From: Variovorax sp. PAMC 28711
GTDB lineage: Bacteria > Pseudomonadota > Gammaproteobacteria > Burkholderiales > Burkholderiaceae_C
DNA: 64,000 nt
Assembly: GCF_001577265.1 (NCBI RefSeq)
Contig: NZ_CP014517.1
Span: 310,001 to 374,000 of the forward strand
Reading direction: 5' to 3'
A program made the position numbers and the translations under genes. This document shows, in pieces, positions 1 to 8,390 of this stretch (positions are counted from its first letter, which is position 1; each line of letters starts with the position of its first letter). The notes under the pieces were generated by a model. It was not told the DNA's origin and searched no databases. It saw nothing but the letters and a program-made list of their open reading frames with translations.

Positions 1-869
1 CAGACCGCGGCTTCCAGCTTGGGCAGCTCGGTCTTGAGCAGCGTCTTCAACGGGGGCGGGAGACGGGTCCAGGCCTCCTGGTTGGCACCGAACACCGCGA
101 GCCCCCAGGTGATCGGCATCGTGTACAGCGCGCCCGTGATCTTGTGCAAGCCGAGCATGTTGCCCGACATCGCCCCGGTGATGGTGCACTGCGTGTTGTC
201 CGAATTCATGTTGGACATCAGCTCCGCGAACTCGGTCACCACCGGCACGCCCTTCAATGCGAGGACGAAGTCGGCCTGGCTCGCGCCCGACACCCGCACC
301 CGCCGCCCGGCGAGATCGGACAACTGGTCGAGCGGCTTTTTGCAGAAGACCACCTGAGCCGGATAGACGTAGAGCGCGAGCACCTCGACGCCGTAGCGCT
401 CGTGCAGGGTTTTCTCGAGCAGCGGCCGGAACGACGACACCACCTTGCGCAAGGTCGCCATGTCGGGACTGAGCCCCGCCAGGTCGGGCGCCGCCAGCTC
501 CGGCGCCTCGACCGCGACCTGGCTCAGCAAGGCGGTGCCGAACGGGATGACGCCGAGGCGGATCAGGTTCAGCATTTCGGCGCCCGGCACCCCCGCGCGG
601 TCGAAGGGCACGATGCTCGCGCTGTAGCGCCCGTTGCTCAATGCCGCCAGGTCGTGCGACCAGAACCGCTCCTCGTGCCGCGTGAACTGGCTGACACCCG
701 CCAACCCGCCGACGACCCGAAGTCGCAGCTCCGGCCCCGGCTGCGCACGCGCAACACCCGACAGTCCGCAGCACAGCAACGCCGCCAGCACCCACCCCGG
801 CAGCACTCCGACACCCGCACGGCTGCGCAGCCTTTTCAGGCATTGGACGGCGTCGCGATAGGTGGTCAT
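1..869 (-). CDS. TRAP transporter substrate-binding protein, DctP-like (3' end outside window)
   Basis: Periplasmic binding protein of a tripartite ATP-independent transporter; it captures an organic acid for a DctQ/DctM membrane pair. The ATG is at 869 and reads MTTYRDAVQCLKRL, followed by a hydrophobic stretch ending in GVARAQ, which looks like a signal peptide about 43 residues long. Further on are RYSASIVPFDRAGVPG, the PDLAGLSPDMATL region and the family-typical FCKKPLDQLSDLAGRRVRV with a conserved arginine. The last visible residues are KTELPKLEAAV, so only a short C-terminal part is missing. No TRAP membrane subunit is visible. It lies downstream of the pca genes on the same strand, so an aromatic or dicarboxylate ligand is plausible, but this is inference. 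Confidence 0.82.
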   Translation of the reverse strand, partial: MTTYRDAVQCLKRLRSRAGVGVLPGWVLAALLCCGLSGVARAQPGPELRLRVVGGLAGVSQFTRHEERFWSHDLAALSNGRYSASIVPFDRAGVPGAEMLNLIRLGVIPFGTALLSQVAVEAPELAAPDLAGLSPDMATLRKVVSSFRPLLEKTLHERYGVEVLALYVYPAQVVFCKKPLDQLSDLAGRRVRVSGASQADFVLALKGVPVVTEFAELMSNMNSDNTQCTITGAMSGNMLGLHKITGALYTMPITWGLAVFGANQEAWTRLPPPLKTLLKTELPKLEAAV

Positions 870-1009
870 TTCAATAAGGGAACGATAGGCATCTCAAGGC
901 CTTCATGCGAGAACATACAGGGCATCACACCAGAGTTTCGGCATTTCCAGCGAAATCTGTAGCGACGAGTACTTTCAGCCTCAGGCGAGCCGCAGTCTTG
1001 CCTTTTGCG

Positions 1010-1158
1010 TGGCAAGTCCAGCGCCGGGCGTGCGCGACGCTGCGCAGGGCGTCGCGCTGCGCGCGCCGACGGCCTGGTCACCGGCCCGGGAAGAGGCGCT
1101 GACCCGTCTGCCGAACCGGCGCTCGTTCGAGGAGCGCAACCGCCTCTCGGTCGCCTAA
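1010..1158 (+). pseudogene. Remnant of a GGDEF (diguanylate cyclase) gene
   Basis: In the otherwise gene-free stretch 870-1154, one plus-strand frame reads REEALTRLPNRRSFEERN and stops with TAA at 1156-1158. This closely resembles the start of a GGDEF domain (consensus D.LTGLPNRR.FEE). No start codon with a ribosome site and no GGDEF active site follow, so at most this is a decayed fragment. The rest of the gap holds nothing recognisable. Confidence 0.35.
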
Positions 1159-1931
1159 AGGCTGCGCCAGTGGTCGATCAGCAGCTGGGTGAACTCGACC
1201 GGCCGCTCGACCGCGCTGAGGTGCGCTGCGTCGATCGTGGCAAGGCGCGCGCTCGGGATCGCAGCGACCATCGCTTCCGACATGGCGAGCGGCGTGGCTT
1301 CGTCGGCATGGCCGCCGATCACCAGCGTGGGCACCGCGATGCGGCGATTGCTCTCGCGAAAGTCGATGGCGGCCACGGCGTTGCAGCTCTCGATGTAGCC
1401 TTGTGCGTCGGTGCACACCAGCGTGTCGTGCAACGCCGCTGCGGCGGCCTTCCCTTCGGCCGTGGTGACATAGCCCGGCGTGAGCCAGCGCAACACGGCG
1501 CCTCCCGCGATCGCTTCGACGCCACTGGCGGCCACGGTTTCGGCACGTGCGCGCCAAGGCGCCTGGTCGGGGTAGTGCGCAGCCGAGTTCGCGATCACCA
1601 CGGTGCGCAGCAACTCGGGGTGACGCACCGCGAGCGCCTGCGCCGTCATGCCGCCCATCGACAGGCCGACGAAATGCACCGGCTCGCCGGCGGCCTCGCG
1701 CCGGATGAGTGCGGCGGCGTCGTCGGCCAGCATCTCGATGCGCAAAGCGCCGCGCACGACCTCGGAGGCGCCGTGGTTTCGGTGGTCGTAACGAACGACG
1801 GTGTGGGCGCGGGCGAGCAGCGCGGCCACGCCATCCCACATGTGGAGGTCGCAACCGAGCGCGTGGCTCAGCACGACGATGGGGCCTTCGCCTTCGCGAA
1901 CGACATGGAGCGACGGGGATGCAGTGGTCAT
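1155..1931 (-). CDS. pcaD: 3-oxoadipate enol-lactonase
   Basis: Alpha/beta hydrolase of 258 residues that opens 3-oxoadipate enol-lactone to 3-oxoadipate in the protocatechuate branch of the beta-ketoadipate pathway; cytoplasmic. The nucleophile elbow GLSMGG is at about residues 89-94 (Ser91). An oxyanion segment LSHALGCDLHMWD lies near residue 21, an acidic residue sits in GGHADEATP near 210, and the catalytic His is about 237 in DAAHLSAVERP. The start at 1931 overlaps the pcaC stop (ATGA, 1928-1931), which indicates translational coupling and favours this start over longer readings. It is the last gene of the pcaB-C-D unit. The family is clear; lactonase specificity rests on the pcaB/pcaC context. 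Confidence 0.9.
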   Translation of the reverse strand: MTTASPSLHVVREGEGPIVVLSHALGCDLHMWDGVAALLARAHTVVRYDHRNHGASEVVRGALRIEMLADDAAALIRREAAGEPVHFVGLSMGGMTAQALAVRHPELLRTVVIANSAAHYPDQAPWRARAETVAASGVEAIAGGAVLRWLTPGYVTTAEGKAAAAALHDTLVCTDAQGYIESCNAVAAIDFRESNRRIAVPTLVIGGHADEATPLAMSEAMVAAIPSARLATIDAAHLSAVERPVEFTQLLIDHWRSL

Positions 1932-2377
1932 TTGGTATTCGCAGGTGGGGACGACAAGGCCGGCAGCAGGCCCTTTTCGCGCAGGATGCCGGCGGCGATG
2001 CCGAAGGCGTGGTTGGCAACTGGCACGCCGCAGTAGATGGCGGCCATCATGATCACCTCCTTGATCTCCTCGGGCGTCAGGCGCGACTCGGGCGGCCCGT
2101 CGAGCGCGGCGCGCACATGCATCGCGAACTCTTCGTACGCGTGGATGCCCAGCATCATCGACAGCACCATGTAGCGGCGCGTCTTGTCGCCGAGCGCCGG
2201 GCGACCCCAGATGTCGTTCCACGCATGGCGCGTGATGAGTTCCTGGAACTCGGCGTTGAAATCGTTGCGGTTGGCCAGCGATTTGTCGACCCACGCATCG
2301 CCCAGCACGCGGCGCCGGTGGACGAGTCCGGATTCGTAGTCGTCGCTGGACTTGGGGGTCGCGCCGTTTGCGGTCAT
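1928..2377 (-). CDS. pcaC: 4-carboxymuconolactone decarboxylase
   Basis: 149-residue carboxymuconolactone-decarboxylase (CMD) protein that converts 4-carboxymuconolactone to 3-oxoadipate enol-lactone. The core is visible: DFNAEFQELITRHAWNDIWGRP, then a helical stretch with SRLTPEEIKEVIMMAAIYCG and PVANHAF with the conserved His. The last motif is the PcaC type, not the CXXC AhpD type. ATG at 2377 overlaps the pcaB stop (2374-2376) and its own stop overlaps the pcaD start, so the three genes are tightly coupled. Here pcaC is a separate gene, not fused to pcaD as in some bacteria. Confidence 0.92.
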   Translation of the reverse strand: MTANGATPKSSDDYESGLVHRRRVLGDAWVDKSLANRNDFNAEFQELITRHAWNDIWGRPALGDKTRRYMVLSMMLGIHAYEEFAMHVRAALDGPPESRLTPEEIKEVIMMAAIYCGVPVANHAFGIAAGILREKGLLPALSSPPANTK

Positions 2378-3585
2378 CGGGGAAAATCCTCGGTTGAAAG
2401 TTGGGTGCGCATCGCTGCGACTTCGGCGAGCGCGATGGCGCCGGCGTTGTGCGCCAGCGCGAAATCGAACCATTCGTCGGCGGCGGCCTGCGGGATCTCG
2501 GCACGCAGCCGGTCGATGTTGGCGCGCATGCGCGTCGCGTCGACCTGCAGGCCGGGCAACGCCTGCGCCATGGCGCGCACGCTGCCGTGAACAGACTTCA
2601 GGAGTTGCGGCCATTCGGCCAGCTCGGCCTGCCAGGCGCCGAGCGCGCGCTCGTGTTGTTGCGGCATGGCAGCAAGCAAAGCGGCCACGCGTTGTGGCGC
2701 GCGATGCGCTGCCGCGATGGCGACCATCGAAGCGACGGGGTTTCGCTTGTGCGGCATGGCCGACGAGCCCCCTCGGCCCGGCTCGCTCGGCTCCGCGACC
2801 TCGGCCACTTCGTATTGGCCGAGCAGCGCGATGTCGCCGGCGATCTTGCCGAGGCTGCCTGCGAGGAGGCCGAGCGCGCAGCCGAGCGCGACCCATTCAT
2901 CGCGCTGCGTGTGCCAGGTCGCGCCGGGGTCGCCGAGCCCGAGGTCTTTCGCCATGCGTGCGCGCACGGCAGCGCCCTGCCCGCGCATCTGCGCCAGCGT
3001 GCCGACCGCGCCACCGAGCTGCAACTGCAGCGCGTGCTGCGCCGCGGCATGCAGGCGCGAGCGGCTGCGCACCAGTGGCGCGACCCAGCCTGCGCACTTG
3101 AACCCGAAGCTCGTGACCGAGGCCGGCTGCATCAGCGTGCGCGCCAGCATCGGTGTGGCGGCGTGCTGTGTCGCCAGCTGCAGCAGCGCGTCGACGGCGG
3201 TGGCGAGATCGGTTTGGATCAGCGTCATCGCGTCGTGCGTGACGAGTGCCATCGCGCTGTCGATCACGTCCTGGCTGGTGCTGCCGAAGTGCACGAACGG
3301 CGCGGCGCTCGGGTCGGCTTGCGCCACGGCTTCGCGCAACGCCTTCACCAGCGGAATCGCGACGCTGCCGGCACGGCCACTCGCGCGCACGATGGCGCCG
3401 ACGTCGAATTTATCGACCTCGCAATGCGCGCCGATCACCCGGGCCGCGGCCTCGGGGAACAGCCCCTCGGCCGCTTGCGCGCGGGCCAGCGCGGCTTCGA
3501 AGCGCAGCATGGCGTCTGCGAAGTGGCGGTCGCTGAAGGCGTCCTGGATCTCGGGCGTGGAGAGAAAGCTTTCGAAGATGCTCAT
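2374..3585 (-). CDS. pcaB: 3-carboxy-cis,cis-muconate cycloisomerase
   Basis: 403-residue member of the fumarase/aspartase superfamily that lactonises 3-carboxy-cis,cis-muconate to 4-carboxymuconolactone. It starts MSIFESFLSTPEIQDAFSD. The substrate-binding FGSTSQDVIDSA motif and the superfamily signature GSSAMPHKRNPV are present. The start at 3585 is chosen because this N-terminus matches PcaB and because only short intergenic sequence lies upstream. It is the first gene of pcaB-C-D; the ring-cleavage genes pcaGH and a pca regulator are not in the window. An adenylosuccinate lyase is less likely given the neighbours. Confidence 0.92.
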   Translation of the reverse strand: MSIFESFLSTPEIQDAFSDRHFADAMLRFEAALARAQAAEGLFPEAAARVIGAHCEVDKFDVGAIVRASGRAGSVAIPLVKALREAVAQADPSAAPFVHFGSTSQDVIDSAMALVTHDAMTLIQTDLATAVDALLQLATQHAATPMLARTLMQPASVTSFGFKCAGWVAPLVRSRSRLHAAAQHALQLQLGGAVGTLAQMRGQGAAVRARMAKDLGLGDPGATWHTQRDEWVALGCALGLLAGSLGKIAGDIALLGQYEVAEVAEPSEPGRGGSSAMPHKRNPVASMVAIAAAHRAPQRVAALLAAMPQQHERALGAWQAELAEWPQLLKSVHGSVRAMAQALPGLQVDATRMRANIDRLRAEIPQAAADEWFDFALAHNAGAIALAEVAAMRTQLSTEDFPR

Positions 3586-3608
3586 GGGTCGGACGATGAT
3601 GTATCGGG

Positions 3609-4199
3609 CTAGCGCCGGCCCCAGCCGAACGGCGCTTGCCCGCGCCAATAGCGCAGCGTGAGCCAGCCGCCCACCAGGCCGCCGAGGTGCGCGAAGTGCG
3701 CCACGCCGGCCATGCTGCCGGTCACGCCGAGGCCGAGTTCGATCACGCCGTAGATCACCACGAAGAGCCAGGCCGGCATGGGAATCGGCGGGATCAGCGG
3801 CACGATCTTGCGGTGCGGAAAAAGCATCGCGAAGCCGACCAGCAGACCAAAGAGACCGCCCGAGGCGCCGACCGTCGGCACCACGCTGCCGCTCCAGGCC
3901 GCAACGCCGAGTTGCGCCAGCGCGGCGCACAGCACGCTCACGAAATAGAACGCCAGCAAGCGCGGCGAGCCCCACACGCGCTCCAGTTCGGCGCCAAACA
4001 TGTAGAGGCCGAACATGTTGAAGACCAGGTGCGACAGGCCGCCGTGCAGGAACGCATAGCTCACCATCTGCCAGGGCATGAACTGCCCCGATCCGACCGG
4101 CCAGAGCGCGAAGGCGTCGAGGTCCAGGAAGTACTGGCCGCAGAACGCGAGCACGCAGGTGAGGATCAACGCCTGGGTGGCGGGTGGCATGCGGAACAT
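3609..4199 (-). CDS. Rhomboid-family intramembrane serine protease
   Basis: 196-residue polytopic inner-membrane protein with about six hydrophobic segments. The rhomboid landmarks are all present: SHLVFNMFGLYMFG (the HXXXN motif) after the first helices, the nucleophile in GASGG (Ser113), and the second catalytic residue in AHFAHLGG (His171). It cleaves membrane-spanning substrates; the substrate here is unknown. It has the compact minimal layout without an extra cytoplasmic domain. It sits 12 bp downstream of aroC on the same strand, so the two may be cotranscribed. Confidence 0.9.
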   Translation of the reverse strand: MFRMPPATQALILTCVLAFCGQYFLDLDAFALWPVGSGQFMPWQMVSYAFLHGGLSHLVFNMFGLYMFGAELERVWGSPRLLAFYFVSVLCAALAQLGVAAWSGSVVPTVGASGGLFGLLVGFAMLFPHRKIVPLIPPIPMPAWLFVVIYGVIELGLGVTGSMAGVAHFAHLGGLVGGWLTLRYWRGQAPFGWGRR

Positions 4200-4211
4200 C
4201 GGCGAATCCCG

Positions 4212-5326
4212 TTAGAGAAAAGAGGCCTCGGGCACCGACGGCGACGCGTCGGCTGGGCCGGCCGGCCGGCGATCGCCGTTCTGGGCGCGGTCGCGCAATG
4301 CGTGCTCCATCACCACCAACGCCAGCATTGCTTCGGCGATCGGCGTCGCGCGGATGCCGACGCACGGGTCGTGCCGGCCCTTGGTGATCACTTCGACCGG
4401 CTGGTTGTTCACGTCGATCGACTGGCGCGGACTGATGATCGAGCTGGTCGGCTTGATCGCGATGCTCACCTCGAGGTCTTGCCCGAGGTGATGCCGCCGA
4501 GCGTGCCACCGGAATTGTTGGTGACGAAGCCGCTCGGCGTGATCGAGTCGCCGTGCGAGGTGCCGCGCTGCGCGACGCTCGCGAAGCCGGCGCCGATCTC
4601 CACGCCCTTGACCGCGTTGATGCCCATCATCGCGTAGGCGATGTCGGAATCCATCTTGTCGAACAGCGGCTCGCCGAGGCCGACCGGCACGTTCGATGCG
4701 GTCACCCGGATGCGTGCGCCGCACGAGTCGCCGGCTTTGCGCAAAGCGTCCATGTAGGCCTCGAGGTCGCTCACATCGGCTTTCGGCGCGAAGAAGGGGT
4801 TGTTGTGGACGTGGTCCCAGCCCTCGAAGGGAATCACGATGTCGCCAATCTGGACCATGCAGCCGCGGAACACCGTGCCGTACTTTTCGAAGAGCCACTT
4901 CTTGGCCACCGCGCCGGCCGCGACCATCGGCGCGGTGAGCCGGGCCGACGAGCGACCGCCACCGCGCGGATCGCGAATGCCGTATTTCTTCCAGTACGTG
5001 AAGTCAGCGTGGCCGGGACGGAATTGCTGCGCGATCTGGCCGTAGTCTTTGCTGCGCTGATCCGTGTTGTGGATCAACAGCGCGATCGGGGTCCCGGTGG
5101 TCTTGCCTTCGTACACACCGCTCAGGATCTGCACCGCATCGGGCTCGTTGCGCTGCGTCACATGGCGGCTGGTGCCGGGGCGGCGCCGATCGAGGTCGCC
5201 CTGGATGTCGGCCTCCGACAGCGCCATGCCGGGCGGGCAGCCATCGATCACGCAACCGATCGCCGGGCCATGGGATTCACCGAAGTTGGTGACTGCGAAA
5301 AGGGTGCCGAAGGTGTTGCCGCTCAT
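4212..5326 (-). CDS. aroC: Chorismate synthase, with an apparent one-base frameshift
   Basis: Chorismate synthase makes chorismate from EPSP using reduced FMN, the last common step of aromatic amino acid synthesis. The first frame (start 5326, [20 protein letters not shown]) carries the signatures [30 protein letters not shown] and [12 protein letters not shown], then ends early in [10 protein letters not shown]. The next frame resumes at once with the expected [25 protein letters not shown] and [14 protein letters not shown] and stops at 4212. Adding one base at about 4481 restores a 371-residue protein, normal for the family. The enzyme is essential in prototrophs and every conserved block is intact, so a sequencing deletion is more likely than a real pseudogene. 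Confidence 0.88.
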
Positions 5327-5406
5327 GGGCCGGATTATCGCGCCGGGGCGGGAATGCTTTATGCATGCTGCAGCGCAGCACTACCAACCCTGCGAAGGAG
5401 CGCCCC

Positions 5407-5829
5407 ATGCTGGACCGCACTGCGACCAAGTTCTCCCACGTCAAGACCGGCGACCTCGCGTTCAAGCCGGGCGGCTTGCGCGATTTCTTTCTCTACAAGG
5501 ACCTCGGCGTGGCCGAAGCGACCAACGGCGCGGTCATCGCGCACCTCGTCAAGGCGAACATGCCCCCGGAAGAGGGCACGGGCTGGCACCGCCATGAAGC
5601 GGATTTCCAGATCGTGGTCATGACCAAGGGCTGGGCCAAGTTCATGTACGAGGACCAGGTCACGCTGGTGGAAGCTGGCGATGTGGTGCACCAGCGGCCG
5701 GGCATCCGACACTTCCTGTTCGACTATTCGCCCGACATGGAATACCTGGAGATCGTCTCGCCCGCCGACTTCAAGAGCATCGACTGCGAGCCCGCGGCCG
5801 AGGTGCCGGCGCCTACGCCCTGGAAGTGA
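5407..5829 (+). CDS. Cupin-domain protein of unknown substrate
   Basis: Small single-domain cupin of 140 residues. The first cupin motif is seen around TGWHRHEADFQIVVMTKG (His pair and Glu-like metal ligands) and the second around VEAGDVVHQRPGIRHFLFD. The start at 5407 is chosen because AAGGAG lies at 5395-5400, six bases upstream; a start at 5365 has no such site. It is monocistronic and convergent with the histidine kinase gene: the 3' ends overlap by 17 bp (5813-5829). No substrate can be read from the sequence. Confidence 0.8.
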   Translation: MLDRTATKFSHVKTGDLAFKPGGLRDFFLYKDLGVAEATNGAVIAHLVKANMPPEEGTGWHRHEADFQIVVMTKGWAKFMYEDQVTLVEAGDVVHQRPGIRHFLFDYSPDMEYLEIVSPADFKSIDCEPAAEVPAPTPWK

Positions 5830-7678
5830 GCTCGCGGTCGGCGTTCAGCGCCGCGTGCAGCGTGTCGAGCAGATGATCGGGTTGCACCGGTTTGAACAAC
5901 ACGACCAGCCCGCTATCGTAGGCGCTGCGCACCCGCGCCGGGTCGGTGTCGCCAGTGACCAGAATCGCCGGCACCATGCGCCCGGCGCGCGCCCGCAACG
6001 CGCGCGTCGCCTCGATGCCATTGGTCGCACCGGCCAGCCGGAAGTCGACGATGAACACGTCGAAACCCTCATCCGCCTGGCCGACCCGTGACAGCGCCGC
6101 TTCGAGCGTTTGCGTCACGTCGATGCGTTCGCAGTGCGGTTGCAACCAGACGCGCATCGCCTCGCCCACCCCGCGTTCGTCGTCCAGCAGCAGCACCCGG
6201 GGCGCCCGCGCGGGTGCGGCCGGCCGGATCGGCGCCTCCGCATCCCGCGGCGGCGGCGACAGTGGCGCCGCAGCAAGCATCGGTCCGCCCCGCGGCAGGT
6301 CCATCCAGAAGACGCTGCCGCGTCCCGGAACCGAACGGACGCCGAGCCGCGCGCCGAGCAATGGCGCCAGCCGCTTGACGATGGCCAGTCCGATGCCGAG
6401 CCCCTGGCTGGCATCGCGATTGGCGTTGTCCACCTGATAGAACTCGTCGAACAGCAGCGGCATGTGCTCGGGACGAATGCCGCGACCGGTGTCCCACACG
6501 GCCAGGCGCAGCTGATCGCCACGTGGACGCGCGCTGATGAGGATGCCGCCGCGCTGGCAGTACTTCAGCGCGTTGTCGGTGAAGTTCGACAGGATGCGGA
6601 ACACCAGGTCGCCGTCGGTCGCCACCACTTCGGACACCGTGTGAAAGCGCAGCGACAGACCGGCCGCCTCGGCCCGCTCGCCGTGGATCTGCGCGAGACG
6701 GAGGAAGACATGGTCGATCGCCACCGTCGCGATGACCGGCTGCACCGCGCCGGCCTCGATCTTCGAGATGTCGAGCATCGCGTTGAGCAGTGCGCTGACC
6801 GCGTCGGTCGCCTCGACCACACGGTCGGCCAGCGGCAACGCCGCGTGGCCTTGCAGATCGCGCTGCAGTGCACGGGAGAAGAGCGCCAGGGCGTGGATCG
6901 GTTGCCGCAGGTCGTGGCTGGCCGACGCGAAGAAGCGGCTGCGTTCGCGGTTCAGCCGCTGCAAATCGCGCGACTGGAGAAGGAGTTGTTCGCCCATCGA
7001 CTCCCGCTCGATCTGCGAGCGCAGGCCCGCGGCCAGCAAGCGGTGCTGCGTCAGGCCGAAGCGCGCCATGGCCGTGCCGAACAGGATGGTGCTCACGCAG
7101 AGCACCCAGCCTTCGACGCCACCGGCCCACGCGAAGCGCGACGCCAGCCCGAGCGTGACGGGCGTGAGCCAAAGCACTATCGCGGCCGGCGACGGCGCAA
7201 TGGCCGGGATCGATCCCGCCAGCATGCCGAAGACCAGCACCACGAGGATGGTGTTGTAGGTGGTGCCGGCGGCGGCGACGGGCAACAGCAGCCAGGCGGC
7301 GGCGCCCCAGGCACAGGCCGCGGCCGTCAGCGGCGCGAGGTAGCGCCAGGCGCCGGCGGGCTGGCCGAGGTCGAACGCCGGTGCCGGGTAGATCCGTTCG
7401 TTTGTCCGGATGCCGACCCATCGCAACCCCTGCGCCAAGTGAATGAGCGCGGCCCACACGAGCACGCCCGGACTGCGGGTCAGCGCATAGAAGATGCCTT
7501 CGGTGAATACGGCGGCCAGAAAAGCAGAGACCTGCGTGCTCCGCCCCAGCACGAACAACTGGCGCAACAGGCGGCCCCGCACTGCCGGATCTGCAGGTGG
7601 CGCGGCAGCGATGTCGGCCGGCTGCAACGCCGCAGGCAACTCGAAATCCGTGGCGGGTGCGGCGTTGGCGGAAGGCAT
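5813..7678 (-). CDS. Membrane-bound hybrid sensor histidine kinase / response regulator
   Basis: 621-residue two-component hybrid. An N-terminal half with about six hydrophobic helices (residues 40-210) serves as sensor, without a PAS or HAMP domain. A short coiled region leads to the H-box ASASHDLRQPIHAL with phospho-acceptor His255. Next come the N-box (SNFTDNALKY), G1 box (WDTGRGI) and G2 box (GLGIGLAIVKRL) of the ATPase. A linker rich in Pro/Ala leads to a C-terminal receiver with DDE near 495 and the phospho-acceptor Asp in VDFRLA near 545. No output domain follows, so the signal must pass to a separate regulator; none is adjacent. It is divergent from the GbsR/MarR gene at 7762. Confidence 0.88.
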   Translation of the reverse strand: MPSANAAPATDFELPAALQPADIAAAPPADPAVRGRLLRQLFVLGRSTQVSAFLAAVFTEGIFYALTRSPGVLVWAALIHLAQGLRWVGIRTNERIYPAPAFDLGQPAGAWRYLAPLTAAACAWGAAAWLLLPVAAAGTTYNTILVVLVFGMLAGSIPAIAPSPAAIVLWLTPVTLGLASRFAWAGGVEGWVLCVSTILFGTAMARFGLTQHRLLAAGLRSQIERESMGEQLLLQSRDLQRLNRERSRFFASASHDLRQPIHALALFSRALQRDLQGHAALPLADRVVEATDAVSALLNAMLDISKIEAGAVQPVIATVAIDHVFLRLAQIHGERAEAAGLSLRFHTVSEVVATDGDLVFRILSNFTDNALKYCQRGGILISARPRGDQLRLAVWDTGRGIRPEHMPLLFDEFYQVDNANRDASQGLGIGLAIVKRLAPLLGARLGVRSVPGRGSVFWMDLPRGGPMLAAAPLSPPPRDAEAPIRPAAPARAPRVLLLDDERGVGEAMRVWLQPHCERIDVTQTLEAALSRVGQADEGFDVFIVDFRLAGATNGIEATRALRARAGRMVPAILVTGDTDPARVRSAYDSGLVVLFKPVQPDHLLDTLHAALNADRELTSRA

Positions 7679-7716
7679 GTTTCAGTTTAAGCGGGCCTGT
7701 ATCGACGCTGTCCAGT

Positions 7717-7734
7717 TTTCAGAAGTTCTTGAAA
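7717..7734. promoter_or_regulatory. Imperfect dyad between the kinase and GbsR/MarR genes
   Basis: TTTCAGAA, GT, TCTTGAAA: two eight-base arms matching at six of eight positions around a two-base centre, in the 83-bp divergent gap. The size and place suit an autoregulatory site for the MarR-like product of the next gene. Binding is inference only. Confidence 0.3.
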
Positions 7735-7761
7735 TGACAGCACGCCGCGCGACAATGGCGC

Positions 7762-8349
7762 ATGCCGAATCTTTCCGAACTCCCTCCCCTCAATCGCCAG
7801 TTCGTCGCCCACTTCGGCGAGATGGGCAGCAAGTGGGGCATCAACCGCACGGTCGGGCAGATGTACGCGCTGATCTTCATTTCGGAGCGCGCGCTCAACG
7901 CCGACGAAATCGCCGAGCAGCTGCAGTTCTCGCGCTCCAACGTGAGCATGGGCTTGAAGGAACTGCAGGCCTGGCGCCTCGTGCGCCTCCGGCATCAGGC
8001 CGGCGACCGGCGCGAGTATTTCGAGGCACCGTCCGATGTGTGGGAGATCTTCCGGGTACTGGCCGAAGAACGGCGTCGCCGCGAGATCGAACCGACGCTC
8101 TCGATGCTGCGCAACGCCCTGCTCGAAAAACCCGGCAGTCAGGCCGAACGCCACGCGCAGGAGCGCATGCGCGAGATGCACGAACTGATCGACCGCCTGA
8201 TGAAGTGGTTCGACGACGTGCAGCGCCTGTCGCCCGAGACCGCCATGAAGCTGATGGGCATGGGCGCCACCGTCACCAAGGTGCTCGGGCTGAAGGACCG
8301 GTTGACGGGTGCGGGCAAGGACAGGAAGAAGGCCGATGGGGCCGAGTGA
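7762..8349 (+). CDS. GbsR/MarR-family transcriptional regulator
   Basis: 195-residue cytoplasmic repressor-type protein. The winged helix is visible: NADEIAEQLQFSRSNVSMGL as helix-turn-helix (residues about 49-68), then a wing VRLRHQAGDRREYFEAPSD. A long helical C-terminus (ILAEERRRRE-like, ERMREMHELIDRLMKWFDD) would form the dimer interface. GbsR-type members control glycine-betaine synthesis or efflux in other bacteria, but no such genes are adjacent, so the target is unknown. It is transcribed away from the histidine kinase gene, and a shared dyad lies between them. Confidence 0.82.
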   Translation: MPNLSELPPLNRQFVAHFGEMGSKWGINRTVGQMYALIFISERALNADEIAEQLQFSRSNVSMGLKELQAWRLVRLRHQAGDRREYFEAPSDVWEIFRVLAEERRRREIEPTLSMLRNALLEKPGSQAERHAQERMREMHELIDRLMKWFDDVQRLSPETAMKLMGMGATVTKVLGLKDRLTGAGKDRKKADGAE

Positions 8350-8390
8350 GTCGGGGGAAACGCTCGACCTCGCACCGGACCGAACAACGG

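Noticed and set aside
4466..4500. Programmed frameshift in aroC
   Set aside because: No slippery heptamer or downstream structure at the break; a lost base is simpler, and such recoding is not known for this enzyme.
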